Position numbers and translations under genes: made by a program | The notes under the pieces: model-generated | Database searches by the model: none | Seen by the model: only the letters and a program-made list of their open reading frames with translations | What the model was told of the DNA's origin: nothing | DNA from: Rhodobiaceae bacterium | Lineage (GTDB): Bacteria > Pseudomonadota > Alphaproteobacteria > Parvibaculales > Parvibaculaceae | Direction of reading: 5' to 3' | Assembly: GCA_002746275.1 (NCBI GenBank) | Contig: NVWR01000001.1 | Span: 493,734 to 501,275 of the forward strand | DNA length: 7,542 bases | Shown here: positions 5,799 to 7,542 of the stretch, in pieces | Numbering within the stretch: the first letter of the stretch is position 1 | How the letters are laid out: each line of letters opens with the position of its first letter

Positions 5799-6269
5799 AT
5801 GAGACAGCATTTAGCCGCTCTATTTACTCCGTTCAAGCCTGTTGTTCTAGCAATTGCCCTCGGCGGCATGTCTGTCAGCGCCTGTTCCCCAGTTATCGAA
5901 GAGCGGGGCTATGTCTACGATCAGAGAGATTTTGAGAAAATTGAAGCCGGACTCACCAGTCAGGCAGAAGTTGAAGACATTCTCGGCACCCCTTCCACCA
6001 TCGTGGCGGTCAACGGAAAAGCTTGGTTTTATATTTCTTCGACCTTCGAAAAATTGATGTTCTACGTGCCTGAGGAAATCGATCGCAAAGTCGTTGCCAT
6101 CTACTTTGATGAAACAGATACCGTCGAGGAAGTTGGTTATTACGGTCTTGAGGACGGTCAGGTGATTGACTTTAGAACCCGAAAAACACCAACACGAGGC
6201 AAGGAATTGACGGTGCTTGGCCAAATATTTGGCAATCTGGGCCGGTTCAACCAAAACAGCGCACCCTAA
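5799..6269 (+). CDS. bamE: Outer-membrane assembly lipoprotein BamE (SmpA/OmlA family)
   Basis: BamE is a small lipoprotein of the BAM complex that inserts beta-barrel proteins into the outer membrane. The 156-residue product starts MRQHLAALFTPFKP, followed by a hydrophobic stretch and a lipobox VSAC, with Cys29 as the predicted lipidated residue. The mature part has the family pattern GYVYDQRDFEKIEAGLTSQ with EVEDILGTPSTI, then AWFYISS and the Tyr/Phe-rich second half. ATG at 5799 is chosen because it gives a proper signal peptide; the reading frame is open back to an ATG at 5655, but that would add 48 unrelated residues including a His run, and would overlap the chaperone start. The ribosome-binding site is weak (AAAG, 5787-5790). 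It is divergent from the chaperone gene and followed by a clear terminator (6316-6337). In alphaproteobacteria this gene often neighbours the chaperone/plsX cluster. Confidence 0.92.
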   Translation: MRQHLAALFTPFKPVVLAIALGGMSVSACSPVIEERGYVYDQRDFEKIEAGLTSQAEVEDILGTPSTIVAVNGKAWFYISSTFEKLMFYVPEEIDRKVVAIYFDETDTVEEVGYYGLEDGQVIDFRTRKTPTRGKELTVLGQIFGNLGRFNQNSAP

Positions 6270-6315
6270 TTTCGGTGCCAGCTTGCTCATAAGCATCAGT
6301 ACGCTCTAGAGGCGG

Positions 6316-6337
6316 AACAGAGCTCGAGCTCTGTTTT
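6316..6337 (+). terminator. Palindromic terminator of bamE
   Basis: AACAGAGC (6316-6323), loop TCGA, GCTCTGTT (6328-6335) is a perfect 20-base palindrome, followed by further T and TTTTGTCTGATTTT. This is a good Rho-independent terminator for the plus strand, 47 bases past the bamE stop. On the minus strand no T-run follows. Confidence 0.85.
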
Positions 6338-6364
6338 GTCTGATTTTCAAAATGTATGTATCGA
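6336..6364 (+). promoter_or_regulatory. Candidate promoter of the aldolase gene
   Basis: TTGTCT (6336-6341), 17 bases, TATCGA (6359-6364). It begins within the T-rich tail of the bamE terminator, and the predicted start would be near 6371. It is only a moderate match, offered because a strong terminator before the gene requires a new promoter in 6338-6410. Confidence 0.35.
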
Positions 6365-6377
6365 GTGACATTGTCAC
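6365..6377. promoter_or_regulatory. Perfect dyad upstream of the aldolase gene
   Basis: GTGACA-T-TGTCAC is a perfect 13-base inverted repeat, 40 bases before the ATG. If the candidate promoter at 6336-6364 is right, the dyad covers the transcription start, a classic place for a repressor. The arms are too short and tight for an RNA hairpin, so a dimeric DNA-binding protein is more likely. I cannot name the regulator. Confidence 0.4.
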
Positions 6378-6417
6378 ACTGATTTAACTCACCACAGACC
6401 ACTCAGGTTCAAACACC

Positions 6418-7488
6418 ATGGCTTCCAAACTCAAACCCGGCGTGCAAACCGGCACCGATTACATCGCTCTCGTCGACGCCTGCAAGGCGGGAGGCTATGC
6501 CCTACCCGCCGTCAATGTGGTCAACACCGACTCAATCAATGCCGTGCTTGAAGCCGCCGCTAAAGCCAAATCAGACATCATCATCCAGCTGTCTGGCGGC
6601 GGCGCGCAATTTTATGCCGGCAAGGGCATCAAAGATGCTGAGAAAGCAAAAGTACTGGGCGGAATTTCGGCAGCTGAACACGTGCACCGGGTTGCAGAGG
6701 CATATGGCATCTGCGCCGTCCTCCACACAGACCACGCCAACCGGGCACTGATCCCCTGGGTTGATGCTCTGATTGATGCGGGCGAGGAACGGTTCAAGGC
6801 CACCGGTCGCGCGCTCTTCAGCTCTCACATGCTGGACCTGTCAGAAGAAAGCCTGGAAGACAATATCAGCGAATGCGAACGCATCCTGAAGCGGCTGGCC
6901 CCCATCGGCATGAGCCTGGAAATCGAACTGGGCGTCACCGGCGGTGAGGAAGATGGCGTTGGCAAAGACCTGGATGAGATCGACAATGACAAGCTCTACA
7001 CCCAGCCCGACGAGGTATTGACGGCCTATCGGCGCCTGTCGCCTCTCGGTCATTTCTCCGTCGCTGCCGCCTTTGGCAACGTGCATGGGGTTTACAAGCC
7101 GGGCAATGTGAAACTGCGCCCAGAAATTCTAAAAGCTTCACAGGAAGCAGTGTCCTCTGCTGAGGGCACTGGAAACCACCCTCTCCATTTTGTCTTTCAT
7201 GGCGGATCGGGCTCTGAAAAAGCCAAGATCAAGGAAGCAGTCAGCTACGGCGTCTTCAAAATGAACATCGACACCGACACTCAATTTGCCTTCGCAGAAC
7301 GCGTCGGCAGCTATGTCGAGGAACATGCCCGGGCGTTTAAATACCAAATCGACCCGGAAACAGATAAGCCTTACAAAAAACAATACGACCCGCGTGCCTG
7401 GTTGCGCAAAGGCGAAGAAGGCATCATCGATCGCCTGATCATTGCCTGTGACGATCTGGGCTCGACCGGCAGATCGCTGGCTCTCTAA
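6418..7488 (+). CDS. fba: Fructose-bisphosphate aldolase, class II (class IIA, FbaA-like)
   Basis: A zinc-dependent aldolase that splits fructose 1,6-bisphosphate into dihydroxyacetone phosphate and glyceraldehyde 3-phosphate and runs in reverse in gluconeogenesis. The 356-residue length and sequence follow E. coli FbaA closely: LPAVNVVNTDSINAVLEAA near the N-terminus, the active-site Asp105 and zinc ligand His106 in LHTDHA, FSSHMLDLSEESL (134-146), SLEIELGVTGGEEDGV (166-181), zinc ligands His223 in GNVHGVYKPGN and His261 in FHGGSGS, and MNIDTDTQ (282-289), followed by YDPRAWLRKGE near the C-terminus. All key residues are present. The ATG at 6418 has only a weak CAGG 10 bases upstream. It appears monocistronic, between terminators at 6316-6337 and 7508-7542, without gap or pgk beside it in the window. 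Confidence 0.97.
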   Translation: MASKLKPGVQTGTDYIALVDACKAGGYALPAVNVVNTDSINAVLEAAAKAKSDIIIQLSGGGAQFYAGKGIKDAEKAKVLGGISAAEHVHRVAEAYGICAVLHTDHANRALIPWVDALIDAGEERFKATGRALFSSHMLDLSEESLEDNISECERILKRLAPIGMSLEIELGVTGGEEDGVGKDLDEIDNDKLYTQPDEVLTAYRRLSPLGHFSVAAAFGNVHGVYKPGNVKLRPEILKASQEAVSSAEGTGNHPLHFVFHGGSGSEKAKIKEAVSYGVFKMNIDTDTQFAFAERVGSYVEEHARAFKYQIDPETDKPYKKQYDPRAWLRKGEEGIIDRLIIACDDLGSTGRSLAL

Positions 7489-7507
7489 GAAGCCAGGACG
7501 GCACAAC

Positions 7508-7542
7508 AAAAAACCCCGCAAGGATCGCTCCTCGCGGGGTTT
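7508..7542 (+). terminator. Strong terminator after the aldolase gene
   Basis: CCCCGC (7514-7519) pairs with GCGGGG (7534-7539), and an inner AGGA/TCCT stem closes a TCGC loop. A T-run starts at 7540 and is cut by the window end. On the minus strand the stem is followed by six T (7508-7513), so it may also stop transcription arriving from the right. Confidence 0.88.

Overview
The window reads as chromosomal housekeeping DNA of an alphaproteobacterium. The order ubiquinol-cytochrome c chaperone, DUF177 (YceD), plsX, fabH, ihfA, MerR-type regulator, with a BamE/SmpA lipoprotein gene divergent from the chaperone, is typical of that class. The DUF2842 protein and the alphaproteobacterial-type heme A synthase fit the same placement. 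I cannot name a genus. Base composition looks moderately GC-rich by eye (not computed). I see no phage, transposon, CRISPR or plasmid genes.

Layout. 1-527 (minus): 5' part of ctaA (heme A synthase), cut by the window edge. 652-894 (plus): an 80-residue DUF2842 membrane protein, divergent from ctaA. 895-1144: a stretch without a large gene, holding a well-supported 26-codon hydrophobic ORF (minus, 903-983), several stem-loops and the terminator of the next gene. 1145-1221 (minus): tRNA-Pro with anticodon GGG and encoded CCA, with its own strong-looking promoter at 1260-1288. 1324-5662 (minus, transcribed right to left): chaperone for cytochrome bc1 assembly, DUF177, plsX, fabH, ihfA, MerR-like regulator. 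5799-6269 (plus): bamE-type lipoprotein, closed by a palindromic terminator. 6418-7488 (plus): class IIA fructose-bisphosphate aldolase, closed by a strong terminator at the window end.

How the genes fit together. The minus-strand cluster joins respiratory-chain assembly (chaperone), 23S rRNA/ribosome accumulation (DUF177), the start of phospholipid and fatty-acid synthesis (PlsX, FabH), nucleoid architecture (IHF alpha) and a small regulator, so it looks like a growth-linked envelope and energy operon. Chaperone/DUF177 and plsX/fabH are joined by 4-base GTGA overlaps. The gaps before plsX (142 bases) and before ihfA (122 bases) leave room for internal promoters. The ihfA gap holds a near-consensus IHF site beside a candidate promoter, which suggests autoregulation.

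Nothing here is an obviously new multi-gene system. The observations most worth following are the unannotated 26-residue membrane ORF, the IHF site upstream of ihfA, the run of three non-ATG starts in DUF177-plsX-fabH with two near-identical coupling junctions, and the dyad in front of the aldolase gene.
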